The position numbers were made by a program, and so were the translations under genes. A model generated the notes under the pieces. It made no database searches. It saw only the letters and a list, made by a program, of their open reading frames with translations, and had not been told where the DNA came from. From Oscillospiraceae bacterium (GTDB lineage Bacteria; Bacillota; Clostridia; Oscillospirales; Oscillospiraceae): a stretch of DNA of 64,000 nt. This document shows, one piece after another, positions 43,737 to 51,605 of this stretch. Numbering within the stretch: the first letter of the stretch is position 1; every line of letters begins with the position of its first letter. Location: assembly GCA_021768185.1 (NCBI GenBank), contig JAETNP010000011.1:62001-126000 (forward strand). Direction: 5' to 3'.

Positions 43737-43811
43737 CCCCTCCGGACGCGCCGGAGGGGCTGGGTAAAGCGTTGATTTTTATATTATAACAGATTTTCCC
43801 CCGCGCGGCAA
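43737..43811 (-). promoter_or_regulatory. Promoter and leader hairpin of the signalling operon
   Basis: On the minus strand TTGCCG (43806-43811) and TATAAT (43783-43788) have a 17-base spacer. The leader then forms a strong hairpin, CCCCTCCGG/CCGGAGGGG at 43737-43759, about 20 bases before the GTG start. Confidence 0.65.
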
Positions 43812-43826
43812 GAAGGAAGTGGAATT

Positions 43827-44246
43827 TTATTTCCCCGCCTGTGTCTCGCAGTAGAGGCAGCGGTAGACCCGCCTGTCCCGGTCGGTGAGCTTGAAGACCT
43901 GGGGCAGCTCCTGCTCCACGGAGGTGATGCACCGGGGGTTCTTGCAGCGCAGGACGCCGGTAATCTTCTCCGGCAGCTTCAGCTGCCGCTTCTCCAGGCG
44001 CTGGCCGTCCTTGATGATGTTCACCGTGATGTTGGGGTCCACGTAGCCGATAACGTCCCAGTCCAGGTCCAGGATGGTGTCGATCTTGATGATGTCCTTC
44101 TTTCCCAGCTTGCCGCTGGTCACGTTCTTCAGAATGGCCACGGAGCAGTCCAGCTCCCCCAGGCCCAGGATGTTATACAGCTCCATGGCCTTCCCGGCGG
44201 CGATGTGGTCGATGACGATGCCGTTCTTGATGGAATCAATAGTCAT
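43827..44246 (-). CDS. pyrI: Aspartate carbamoyltransferase regulatory subunit
   Basis: The 139-residue protein has the PyrI allosteric domain (NGIVIDHIAAGKAMELYNIL) and a C-terminal zinc domain with four cysteines in CKNPRC and CLYC. It binds PyrB and confers nucleotide control on the enzyme. It is the last gene of the pyr operon, 15 bases after pyrB. No clear terminator was seen before the promoter of the next unit. Confidence 0.95.
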   Translation of the reverse strand: MTIDSIKNGIVIDHIAAGKAMELYNILGLGELDCSVAILKNVTSGKLGKKDIIKIDTILDLDWDVIGYVDPNITVNIIKDGQRLEKRQLKLPEKITGVLRCKNPRCITSVEQELPQVFKLTDRDRRVYRCLYCETQAGK

Positions 44247-44261
44247 TGTTTACCCCTCCCT

Positions 44262-45176
44262 TTACTGGATGTCCAGCAGCTTCATGATCAGCGCCATGCG
44301 GATATACCGCCCGTAGCGCACCTGGCGGAAATAGGCCGCGCGGGGGTCCTGGTCCACCGCCACGGAGATCTCGTTCACTCTGGGCAGGGGGTGCAGGATG
44401 CTCAGGTCCGCCTTGGCGTTTTGAAGCTTGTCCGGCGTGAGGATATAGCTGTCCTTCAGACGCAGGTAGTCCTCCTCGTTGAAGAACCGTTCCCGCTGGA
44501 CCCTCGTCATATAGAGGATGTCCAGCTCCGGCATGACCGCCTCCAGGTCGGTGGTCTGGGTGTAGGGAATGCCGTTTTTCTGGAGGACTTCCTTCTTGAC
44601 GTAGCTGGGCAGCTTCAATTCCTCCGGGGAGATCAGGACGATCTTGGTCCCGGCGTAGCGGCTCATGGCGGAGATAAGGGAGTGGACGGTGCGGCCGAAT
44701 TTCAGGTCCCCGCAGAAGCCCACGGTCAGGTTCTCGAACCGGCCCTTCTCGTGGTGGATGGTCAGCAGGTCGGTGAGGGTCTGGGTGGGGTGGTTGTGGC
44801 CGCCGTCCCCGGCGTTGATGACGGGCACCAGGGAGTGCTGGCTGGCCACCAGGGGGGCGCCCTCCTTGGGGTGGCGCATGGCGATGATGTCGCTATAGCA
44901 GCTGACGGTGCGCACGGTGTCGGCCACGCTCTCCCCCTTGGCGGCGGAGGAGCTGGAGGCCTCGGAGAAGCCCAGCACCTGGCCGCCCAGGCTCAGCATG
45001 GCGGACTCGAAGCTCAGGCGCGTGCGGGTGGAGGGCTCAAAAAACAGGGTGGCCAGGATTTTTCCGTCGCACTTGTGGGCGTAGGCGGCGGGGTTGGCGA
45101 TGATCTTCGTGCCCACGTCCACCAGTTCGTCGATCTCCTCGGTGGACAGCTCCAGAATGTCAATTAAACTTCTCAT
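44262..45176 (-). CDS. pyrB: Aspartate carbamoyltransferase catalytic subunit
   Basis: The 304-residue protein carries the carbamoyl-phosphate loop [35 protein letters not shown] and HPLPRVNEI. It makes carbamoyl-aspartate, the first pyrimidine-specific step. Two ATGs are adjacent; the second (45176) sits seven bases from GGGAGG and is preferred. It is followed by pyrI, so the enzyme is of the regulated class. Confidence 0.96.
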   Translation of the reverse strand: MRSLIDILELSTEEIDELVDVGTKIIANPAAYAHKCDGKILATLFFEPSTRTRLSFESAMLSLGGQVLGFSEASSSSAAKGESVADTVRTVSCYSDIIAMRHPKEGAPLVASQHSLVPVINAGDGGHNHPTQTLTDLLTIHHEKGRFENLTVGFCGDLKFGRTVHSLISAMSRYAGTKIVLISPEELKLPSYVKKEVLQKNGIPYTQTTDLEAVMPELDILYMTRVQRERFFNEEDYLRLKDSYILTPDKLQNAKADLSILHPLPRVNEISVAVDQDPRAAYFRQVRYGRYIRMALIMKLLDIQ

Positions 45177-45219
45177 CATTTATCCTCCCATTTGGATGGT
45201 GCAGCGGTTTGAATACCGC

Positions 45220-45429
45220 TCATATCATGTGAAAGTACTCGAAGGCCTGGCGGATGTCGCTTTGCTTTTCCACCGGGCAGGGAAGCTGCCTGCCGTTTGG
45301 ATTCCAGCGGTTCGGTGCCTGCCGGACGGTGAGTCCGCAGAGCTCTTTCATGTGCGCGATCCAGCAGGTCTTGGGGATATAGCCGTAGTTGTCTCTGACA
45401 TAGGCCTGGATTTCCTTATAGGTCGCCAT
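45220..45429 (-). CDS. Conserved small protein of unknown function in the pyr operon
   Basis: The 69-residue protein reads MATYKEIQAYVRDNYGYIPK, then TCWIAHMKELCGL, APNRWNP and a C-terminal helix IRQAFEYFHMI. I believe similar small proteins occur widely in Clostridia, but I cannot assign a function. It begins three bases after the pyrE stop, so translation is likely coupled, and lies 43 bases before pyrB. The two cysteines and basic residues could bind a nucleic acid or metal, which is speculation. Confidence 0.78.
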   Translation of the reverse strand: MATYKEIQAYVRDNYGYIPKTCWIAHMKELCGLTVRQAPNRWNPNGRQLPCPVEKQSDIRQAFEYFHMI

Positions 45430-45432
45430 TTG

Positions 45433-46074
45433 TTACCCCTTGATCCAGCTCTCGTCCGACGGGTCGTCCCGGAAGGCGATGAGCCGGGCGATATCCTCCG
45501 GACGGATATATTTTTCTTCCGCCGCCACCTGGGCGATGGTATCAAAATTGGTGAGGCTGACGTTCTTTACATTGGCTGCCGCCAGGCGGTCGAGGCCCTT
45601 TTTCATGCCGTAGGTGAAGATGCTGACCACGCCCAGGACCTGGGCCCCCGCCTCCCGGAGGACGTTCACCACCTCGATGACGCTGCCGCCGGTGGAGATT
45701 AAATCTTCCACCACTACTACTTTTTGGCCCTTCTCCAGTTTCCCCTCGATCTGGTTCTGGCGGCCATGGTCCTTGCTGCCGGAGCGGACGTAGCCCATGG
45801 GGAGGTTCATGATATGGCCGGTGATTGCTGCGTGGGCGATGCCCGCGGTGGAGGTGCCCATCAGAACTTCCGCTTCCGGGTACTCCCTCTTGATCGTCTC
45901 CGCAAGGGCGGTTTCTACGTCGTTTCTTACCTCCGGGGCGGTCAGAGTCAGACGGTTATCACAGTAGACCGGGCTCTTGATGCCGCTGGCCCAGGTGAAG
46001 GGCTCCTCCGGGCGGAAAAATACCGCCTTTATCTTCAACAGGTCCTTTGCAATCAAAGTAGAAATATTTTCCAT
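45433..46074 (-). CDS. pyrE: Orotate phosphoribosyltransferase
   Basis: The 213-residue protein has the PRPP loop VVVVEDLISTGGSVIEVV and the flexible catalytic loop MGYVRSGSKDHGRQNQIEG, typical of PyrE. It converts orotate and PRPP to OMP. The start ATG at 46074 has AAAGGAG upstream, and hairpin a of PHE-6 begins about six bases further on, so the gene's leader consists of the element. Transcription must come through or from within PHE-6. Confidence 0.96.
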   Translation of the reverse strand: MENISTLIAKDLLKIKAVFFRPEEPFTWASGIKSPVYCDNRLTLTAPEVRNDVETALAETIKREYPEAEVLMGTSTAGIAHAAITGHIMNLPMGYVRSGSKDHGRQNQIEGKLEKGQKVVVVEDLISTGGSVIEVVNVLREAGAQVLGVVSIFTYGMKKGLDRLAAANVKNVSLTNFDTIAQVAAEEKYIRPEDIARLIAFRDDPSDESWIKG

Positions 46075-46408
46075 AGTCGCTCCTTTTCTTCTGCGGCCCT
46101 TCGGGCCGCCTCCTGGTTGTTTCTATTCGTTACCCCGGGGGCTCCTCGCCCCCGGACTCCTCGCCTACTTTTCGCGCCCGCGAAAAGTAGGCAAAAGCGG
46201 GCTTAGGAAACTACGTTTCCTAAGAACCTTCCTGAATTACGGGGGAGTTTAGTTTTGCGCCCAAGGCACAGTCGGTTTTGTCTAAACCTTACTGCCGTCC
46301 GCTTCGCTCCCCTCCTGCTCCTATTTTAGCGTGGTAATCGGCGGCCCCTACCGTGTAGCGGGGCTAACTCCCCGGGGTGCTGGGTTGGGGCTGGCCCTTC
46401 TTTTCAAG

Positions 46409-46630
46409 TCACCGATTGATCTCCGGTTTGTCCGTCCTGCCTACCAGATAGTCAAGCGATACCTTGAAATAATCTGCTAACATGATGAGACAACGCGCCT
46501 CTGGGTAATTAAGGCCCCGTTCATAAGTGTATACGGCATATCGCTTAACTCCAATAACTTTCCCAAGCGCTTCTTGGGTCATACCCTGCTCCATTCGCAG
46601 TTCTTTTATTCTTTCTGCAAAATCTGCCAT
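46409..46630 (-). CDS. XRE-type HTH regulator, PHE-6 cargo
   Basis: The 73-residue protein is a single HTH domain: IKELRMEQGMTQEALGKVIG, then VYTYERGLNYPE and LIMLADYFKVSLDYLVGRT. The start ATG at 46630 has AGGAG five bases upstream. It is divergent from the small gene at 46720. An inverted repeat over the divergent promoter (46662-46693) is its likely operator. Compared with the PHE-3 regulator, only the fold and the last helix are alike, so the two cassettes have been separate for a long time or acquired cargo separately. Confidence 0.88.
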   Translation of the reverse strand: MADFAERIKELRMEQGMTQEALGKVIGVKRYAVYTYERGLNYPEARCLIMLADYFKVSLDYLVGRTDKPEINR

Positions 46631-46649
46631 AATTTCTCCTAAATTTGAC

Positions 46650-46693
46650 TTGACAACGTGCGTTCAACTCTCTATAATGTAAGTGAGTTTAAC
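46650..46693 (+). promoter_or_regulatory. Divergent promoter of PHE-6 with dyad over the -10
   Basis: Consensus TTGACA (46650-46655) and TATAAT (46673-46678) have a 17-base spacer. GTTCAACTC (46662-46670) and GAGTTTAAC (46685-46693) pair at eight of nine positions and flank the -10, a likely repressor site. Confidence 0.7.
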
Positions 46694-46719
46694 ATGCGAT
46701 TGTGAAGGAGTGTTTAATA

Positions 46720-46971
46720 ATGAATCAACTAATGGAAAACCTTTTTGACCTGATGGAGGGTCCACACTCATCGGAAGCGGAGCGGCGGGCGGTTAGAGAA
46801 TCGGAGAGGGCTGTCCAGGCGGTAAGGGACCGATTGACCCTTGAGGAGTTTGACGCTCTCTGGAAAGTGGTCGCGGACATAGACAACGCCGGTTATCTGG
46901 ACAGTTTTGTACTGGGCTTCCGTCTTGGGATGCAGTTGACCATGGAGGGTCTGCGCCCCGTTGCGGAATAG
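46720..46971 (+). CDS. Small protein with C-terminal GFRLG motif (DUF6809-like), PHE-6 cargo
   Basis: The 83-residue protein starts at ATG 46720, nine bases after AAGGAG. It is mainly helical and acidic, with EERRAV-like AERRAVRESERAV in the middle and SFVLGFRLGMQLTMEGL near the end. The GFRLG-x2-L-x2-E-x-L ending is shared with the PHE-3 protein at 21164, which is otherwise diverged. No membrane segment or known domain is seen. It is paired with the divergent HTH gene in the same geometry as PHE-3. Confidence 0.78.
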   Translation: MNQLMENLFDLMEGPHSSEAERRAVRESERAVQAVRDRLTLEEFDALWKVVADIDNAGYLDSFVLGFRLGMQLTMEGLRPVAE

Positions 46972-47237
46972 AGGGACCAGCCCCCAAAACGCACCCTTGC
47001 AGGGACCCCCGTGCCGAGTGCCGCGAGGCAACCAGCACCCCCGATAGAACTGTGCGCAGGAGTAAGCACCGGCATCGGCATAATGCACTGGAGGTAGACC
47101 GGCAATCTAAAGGTCGTAGCGAAACTAATCAAAAAATAAGGGATTCTTAAACCGCCAGGTTTAAGTGACTTTTTGGGTACTTTTTGTTCACACAAAAAGT
47201 ACCCGAGGGGTCCGGGGGCGAGAAGCCCCCGGGCCGA

Positions 47238-47876
47238 TTAAAGCAGAAGTTTTTTCAGAGCCTCCAAGTTTTCAGCAATGAAGGAAGCCCCTGCCGCCGA
47301 AAGCTCCTCCCGGGAACCATAGCCATATAAGACCCCAATGCAGGGAATCCCATTCTCATGGGCCCCCTCCACGTCATACCGCCGGTCGCCGACCATGACG
47401 GCGGAGGCGGCGTCCCCGGACCGCCGGAGGGCCGCACGGATAACGTCCGCCTTCCTTGCCCCGTCCTCATTCCCGGCGGGCGCGCCGCAGACGCGCGTAA
47501 AATACCCCGCCAGGTCAAAATGATTTAAGACCCGTACCGCCTGAACCTCCGGCTTGGAGGTGGCAACCATCAGCCGCAGTCCCGCGGCCTTCAAGTCCCG
47601 CAAAAGCTCAGGAATACCGGGATAAGGCGCATTCTCCAGCCAGCCCTTCTCTACGAAGTATTCCCGGAAAACCTCCACCGCCTTCACCGTCTGCTCCGGC
47701 GTGAAGCCGTAATACTCCGGCAGGGACTCATTGAGGGGCGGCCCAATGAACCGCAGAAGATTTTGCGGCTCCTCCTGAATGCCAAAATACGCCAGCGCGC
47801 GGGCTACCGAATTGGTGATCCCCGGCGCGGAATCCGTCAATGTTCCGTCCAGGTCAAATAAAACCGTCTTCCACAT
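47238..47876 (-). CDS. HAD-superfamily phosphatase (phosphoglycolate phosphatase-like)
   Basis: The 212-residue protein has HAD motifs: LFDLDGTLTDSAPGI (nucleophile Asp), VATSKPEVQ (motif II), and MVGDRRYDVEGA (motif IV). The cap type and length match Gph/YjjG-like small-molecule phosphatases. It sits four bases after pyrF, and PHE-6 begins five bases past its stop. A nucleotide-monophosphate or phosphoglycolate substrate is possible; the pyr location hints at nucleotides but does not prove it. Confidence 0.88.
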   Translation of the reverse strand: MWKTVLFDLDGTLTDSAPGITNSVARALAYFGIQEEPQNLLRFIGPPLNESLPEYYGFTPEQTVKAVEVFREYFVEKGWLENAPYPGIPELLRDLKAAGLRLMVATSKPEVQAVRVLNHFDLAGYFTRVCGAPAGNEDGARKADVIRAALRRSGDAASAVMVGDRRYDVEGAHENGIPCIGVLYGYGSREELSAAGASFIAENLEALKKLLL

Positions 47877-47880
47877 AGAA

Positions 47881-48585
47881 TCATCCTACAAACTCGCTGA
47901 CGCACCGCCGGTAGGCCGCCACCGGGTCCTCCGCCTGGGTGACGGGCCGCCCTACCACGATATAGTCGCTGCCCAGCTCCTTTGCCTTCGCCGGAGTAGT
48001 GACCCGGACCTGATCTCCCACGTCGCCGTCGGCAAACCGCACCCCGGGGGTCACGGTGAGGAACTTTTCCCCGCAGGCGGTGTGGACCTTCCCCGCCTCC
48101 AGCGGGGAGCAGACCACGCCGTCCAGCCCCGCCCCGGCGGCGCATTTGGCGTAGTGCATCACTACCTGGTCGAGAGGTTCGCGGATGAGCAGATCCTCCT
48201 CCATCCGCTCCTGGCTGGTGGAGGTGAGCTGGGTCACCGCGATGAGCAGGGGACGGGTGCCGTCGGGCCGGGTCAGGCCCTCCAGTGCCGCCTCCATCAT
48301 GGCCTTTGTCCCGGCGGCATGGAGGTTGGTCATGTCCACGTCCAGCCCGGACAGCACCGCCATGGCCTTTTTGACCGTGTTGGGAATGTCGTGGAGCTTC
48401 AGGTCCAGGAAGATTTTGTGCCCCCGGGCCTTGACCTCCCGGACGATGGAGGGCCCCTCCGCGTAGTACAGCTCCATGCCGATCTTCACGAAGGGTTTTT
48501 GTTTTTCCCCTGCGAAGCGGTCCAGGAAAGTCAGCGTTTTTTCCCGGCTGTCGAAGTCCAGTGCGATGATAACGTCTTTACCCAT
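47881..48585 (-). CDS. pyrF: Orotidine 5'-phosphate decarboxylase
   Basis: The 234-residue protein carries the family motifs: [33 protein letters not shown] (the D-x-K-x-x-D catalytic signature) and [15 protein letters not shown]. It converts OMP to UMP, the last step of the pathway. It overlaps the pyrD stop by eight bases and is followed by the HAD gene. Confidence 0.96.
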   Translation of the reverse strand: MGKDVIIALDFDSREKTLTFLDRFAGEKQKPFVKIGMELYYAEGPSIVREVKARGHKIFLDLKLHDIPNTVKKAMAVLSGLDVDMTNLHAAGTKAMMEAALEGLTRPDGTRPLLIAVTQLTSTSQERMEEDLLIREPLDQVVMHYAKCAAGAGLDGVVCSPLEAGKVHTACGEKFLTVTPGVRFADGDVGDQVRVTTPAKAKELGSDYIVVGRPVTQAEDPVAAYRRCVSEFVG

Positions 48586-49495
48586 GATGCGCGCCTCCTA
48601 TGATTTCAGTCAGACTGTTGATCCCGTATTTTTTCATGGCCTCCGGCAGGTCCCGGATGATGTCCCGGCAGACGAAGGGGCTGACCAGATTGGCCGCGCC
48701 CACCTCCACGGCGGCGGCCCCCGCCAGCATCATCTCGATCACGTCCTCCGCCGAGGACACGCCCCCCATGCCGATGATGGGGATGTCCACCGCCTCATAG
48801 ACCTGATACACCATCCGCACCGCCACCGGGAATACCGCCGGTCCGGAGAGCCCCCCTGTGCCGTTGGCCAGCAGGGGGCGCTTTGTTTTCAGGTCGATGC
48901 GCATGGCCAGCAGGGTGTTGATGAGGCTCACCCCGTCGGCCCCCGCGTCCTGGCAGGCCCGGGCCACGGCGGCGATATCCGTCACGTTGGGGCTGAGCTT
49001 CATATAGACCGGCTTTTTCGTGGCGGCCTTCACGGCCCTTGTCACCTCCGCCGCCGCTTCCGGGCTGGAGCCGAAGGCCATGCCGCCCCCGTGGACGTTG
49101 GGGCAGGAGATGTTCACCTCCAGCCATCCCACCTGCTCCTCCTTGTCCAGCAGGGCGCAGGTTTGGACGTACTCGTCGATGGAGAAGCCGCTGACGTTGG
49201 CCATCACCGGCTTGCGGAAGATCTCCCGCAGCCGGGGCAGCTCCTCCGCGATCACCTTCTCCACGCCGGGGTTTTGCAGCCCCACGGCGTTGAGCATCCC
49301 GCCGGGGGTCTCGGCGATGCGGGGGGTGGGGTTGCCGAACCGGGGGGACAGGGTGGTGCCCTTGAAGGAGAAGGTCCCCAGGCAGTTGATGTCGTAAAGT
49401 TCCGCGAATTCCGCGCCGTACCCGAAGGTGCCGCTGGCGGGGATGACCGGGTTGTCCAGCCGGATGCCGGAGAGGGCCACAGAAGTGTCTACCAT
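48578..49495 (-). CDS. pyrD: Dihydroorotate dehydrogenase B, catalytic subunit
   Basis: The 305-residue protein starts at ATG 49495 ([18 protein letters not shown]) behind AAGGAGG. Features include [25 protein letters not shown] (FMN/substrate loop with the catalytic Cys of class 1B), KLSPNVTDI and [13 protein letters not shown]. It oxidises dihydroorotate with electrons passed through PyrK to NAD. It overlaps pyrK by seven bases. Confidence 0.95.
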   Translation of the reverse strand: MVDTSVALSGIRLDNPVIPASGTFGYGAEFAELYDINCLGTFSFKGTTLSPRFGNPTPRIAETPGGMLNAVGLQNPGVEKVIAEELPRLREIFRKPVMANVSGFSIDEYVQTCALLDKEEQVGWLEVNISCPNVHGGGMAFGSSPEAAAEVTRAVKAATKKPVYMKLSPNVTDIAAVARACQDAGADGVSLINTLLAMRIDLKTKRPLLANGTGGLSGPAVFPVAVRMVYQVYEAVDIPIIGMGGVSSAEDVIEMMLAGAAAVEVGAANLVSPFVCRDIIRDLPEAMKKYGINSLTEIIGGAHHG

Positions 49496-50217
49496 ATGAT
49501 CTCCTCCTTTTCCAGCACCGGACCGTCCTTGCAGATCCGCTTGTTTCCGTACTTTGTTTTGCAAGAGCATCCCATACAGGCCCCGAATCCGCAGCCCATC
49601 CGCTCCTCGAAGCTGAGGAGCCCGGAGGTGGCCGTGGCGTTATATACCGCTTTCAGCATGGGCAGCGGCCCGCAGGCGCAGAAGTAGTCGTAGCTTGACC
49701 GCAGGGCGTCGGTGACGAAGCCCTTCACGCCATAACTGCCGTCCACGGTGGTGACGGTGGTTTCGATGCCCAGGGCGCGGAACTGGTCCTCGTAGAAGAT
49801 TTCCTCTTTTTTATTGAAGCCCAGGACGGCGATGGGGGTCTTGCCCGCTTTTTGAAGGGCTTTCGCCAGTCCGTACATGGGGGGGACCCCCACGCCGCCG
49901 CCGATGACCACGGTCCTCTCGCCGCATTTGGACACGTCAAACCCGTTCCCCAGGCCGCACAGCACGTCCAGGTCCTGCCCAGGCTCCGCGCCGCTGAGGG
50001 CGGCGGTGCCTCTGCCCACGACCTTGTAGATGATGGTGATACCCTCCCCGTCCCAGTCGCAGATGGAGATGGGCCGCCGGAGGAACAGGCCCTCCAGTTT
50101 GATATTGATGAACTGTCCCGGCGCGGTAACGGCCCCGGTGTCACCGGTCAGCCGCATTTCCCAGACGTCCGCCGTCAGACGCCGGTTGTATTCGATTCGA
50201 TAAATGCCCTGGGTCAT
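49489..50217 (-). CDS. pyrK: Dihydroorotate dehydrogenase B, electron-transfer subunit
   Basis: The 242-residue protein starts at ATG 50217 behind GGGAGG, overlapping the pyrC stop by four bases. It has the FAD domain ([13 protein letters not shown]), NAD domain ([19 protein letters not shown]), and the [2Fe-2S] cysteine cluster [15 protein letters not shown]. It makes PyrD a NAD-dependent type 1B enzyme. Confidence 0.95.
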   Translation of the reverse strand: MTQGIYRIEYNRRLTADVWEMRLTGDTGAVTAPGQFINIKLEGLFLRRPISICDWDGEGITIIYKVVGRGTAALSGAEPGQDLDVLCGLGNGFDVSKCGERTVVIGGGVGVPPMYGLAKALQKAGKTPIAVLGFNKKEEIFYEDQFRALGIETTVTTVDGSYGVKGFVTDALRSSYDYFCACGPLPMLKAVYNATATSGLLSFEERMGCGFGACMGCSCKTKYGNKRICKDGPVLEKEEIIW

Positions 50218-51482
50218 ACGCCGTCCTCCCTCCAGACGATTTTTCCATCCGCCATGGTCAGCAGGCACACGCCGTACAGCTCCATGCCCGCGAAGGGCGT
50301 GGCCCGGCCCATGGACTGAAATTGTTCCGGGTCCACCGTAAAGGGCCTGTCCAGGTCAAAAACGGTCAGGTCCGCCGGCTGGCCCTCCGCCAGGGGCGTT
50401 CCGTACCCGAACCGCCGGGCGGCGTTTCCGTTCAGCAGCTCCATCAGCCGCGCCATGGACAGGACGCCGGGCTTCACCAGATGGGTGTATACCGCCGGGA
50501 AGGCGGTCTCCAGCCCCACCACCCCCATGGCGCTCTTTTCCAGCCCCCAGCTCTTTTCCCCGGCGGAGTGGGGGGCGTGGTCGGTGGCGATCATGTCGAT
50601 GGTCCCGTCCAGCACTCCCTCGATCAGGGCCGCCCGGTCCTCCCGGGACCGGATGGGGGGATTCATCTTGAACCGCCCGTCCTCCTGGAGGTCCTCATCG
50701 CAGAACACCAGGTAATGGGGGCCGGTCTCGCTTGTGACGTCCACCCCCCGGGCCTTGGCCTCCCGGATGAGGGCAACGCTCTCCTTGGTGGAGATATGGC
50801 AGACGTGGTATTTGACCCCGGTTTCCTCCGCCAGACGCAGGTCCCGGGCGATCTGGCCCCACTCGCTCTCGGAGCAGATGCCCCGGTGGCCGTGGGTCCG
50901 GGCGTAGTCCCCGTCGTGGATATACCCGCCCCGGAGGAGGCTGTTGTCCTCGCAGTGGGCGGCCACGATCTTCCCCAGACGCTTGGCCTCCAGCATGGCG
51001 GAGCGCATCATCTCCCCGCTCTGGACCCCCCGGCCGTCGTCGGAGAAGCCCGCCGCATAGGGGGCCATAGCAGCCATGTCCGCCAGCTCCTCCCCCCGCT
51101 CCCCCCGGGTGAGGCTCCCGTAGGGGTGTACGTGGACGAGGGCGTCACGGGCGATGATCTCCCGCTGGACGTTCAGGGCCTCCAGGCTGTCGGGGACCGG
51201 GTCCAGGTTGGGCATGGCGCACACGTGGGTATAGCCGCCCCGGGCGGCGGCGCGGGTGCCGGTATGGATGGTCTCCTTATAAGAAAATCCCGGCTCTCGA
51301 AGATGAACATGAACATCAACGAAGCCGGGAAACACGGCGGCATGATGGAGGTCAATGACGGCAGCGCCGGCGGCTTCCAGCCCCCTGGCGATAGAAACAA
51401 TGCGCCCCTCCGCCGCGAGGAGGTCGGCGGGACGGAAGCTCCCTTCCGTAAACAGCAGTCCGTTTTTCAGCAGAACCTTCAA
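50214..51482 (-). CDS. pyrC: Dihydroorotase
   Basis: The 422-residue protein has type I dihydroorotase motifs: FPGFVDVHVHLREPGFSYKE (zinc His-x-His), GGYTHVCAMPN, KYHVCHISTKESV and IATDHAPHS (catalytic Asp). It starts at TTG 51482 with AAGGAG eight bases upstream; no ATG in frame fits. It is the first gene of the pyr operon under the promoter at 51529. Neither carAB nor pyrR is present nearby. Confidence 0.95.
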   Translation of the reverse strand: MKVLLKNGLLFTEGSFRPADLLAAEGRIVSIARGLEAAGAAVIDLHHAAVFPGFVDVHVHLREPGFSYKETIHTGTRAAARGGYTHVCAMPNLDPVPDSLEALNVQREIIARDALVHVHPYGSLTRGERGEELADMAAMAPYAAGFSDDGRGVQSGEMMRSAMLEAKRLGKIVAAHCEDNSLLRGGYIHDGDYARTHGHRGICSESEWGQIARDLRLAEETGVKYHVCHISTKESVALIREAKARGVDVTSETGPHYLVFCDEDLQEDGRFKMNPPIRSREDRAALIEGVLDGTIDMIATDHAPHSAGEKSWGLEKSAMGVVGLETAFPAVYTHLVKPGVLSMARLMELLNGNAARRFGYGTPLAEGQPADLTVFDLDRPFTVDPEQFQSMGRATPFAGMELYGVCLLTMADGKIVWREDGV

Positions 51483-51528
51483 TGCGCACGCTCCTTTTGG
51501 CCTTGGAAGGCCACCTTGTTTTCTATCT

Positions 51529-51557
51529 ATTATATCGGAGGCGGCGGGCGCTGTCAA
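51529..51557 (-). promoter_or_regulatory. Consensus promoter of the pyr operon
   Basis: On the minus strand TTGACA (51552-51557) and TATAAT (51529-51534) have a 17-base spacer. The leader is only about 40 bases and contains a hairpin, TGGCCTT/AAGGCCA (51497-51512), directly before the ribosome binding site; there is no room for a PyrR attenuator. Confidence 0.8.
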
Positions 51558-51605
51558 CCAGAAAATTCGCGGGGGCTGCGCCCCCGCGAATTTGTCCCCT
51601 TTCCG

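Larger units (their letters stand above)
46093..47233 (+). mobile_element. PHE-6, hairpin-bounded cassette inside the pyr operon
   Basis: A 1.14-kb unit with the same layout as PHE-3. Left: a 46093-46109, b about 46134-46155, c 46163-46192 (GCCTACTTTTCGCG with its complement), d 46202-46224 (CTTAGGAAAC/GTTTCCTAAG). Right: d 47146-47165, c 47175-47204 (GGGTAC/GTACCC), b 47212-47232; hairpin a is absent. Cargo starts after CCCCGGGGTGC and is a leftward HTH gene plus a rightward small gene. The right end lies five bases from the HAD gene stop. It separates pyrF-HAD from pyrE. Confidence 0.82.

Noticed and set aside
51483-51530. PyrR-type attenuator before pyrC
   Set aside because: The transcript leader is only about 40 bases and holds a single small hairpin; no anti-terminator/terminator pair is possible.
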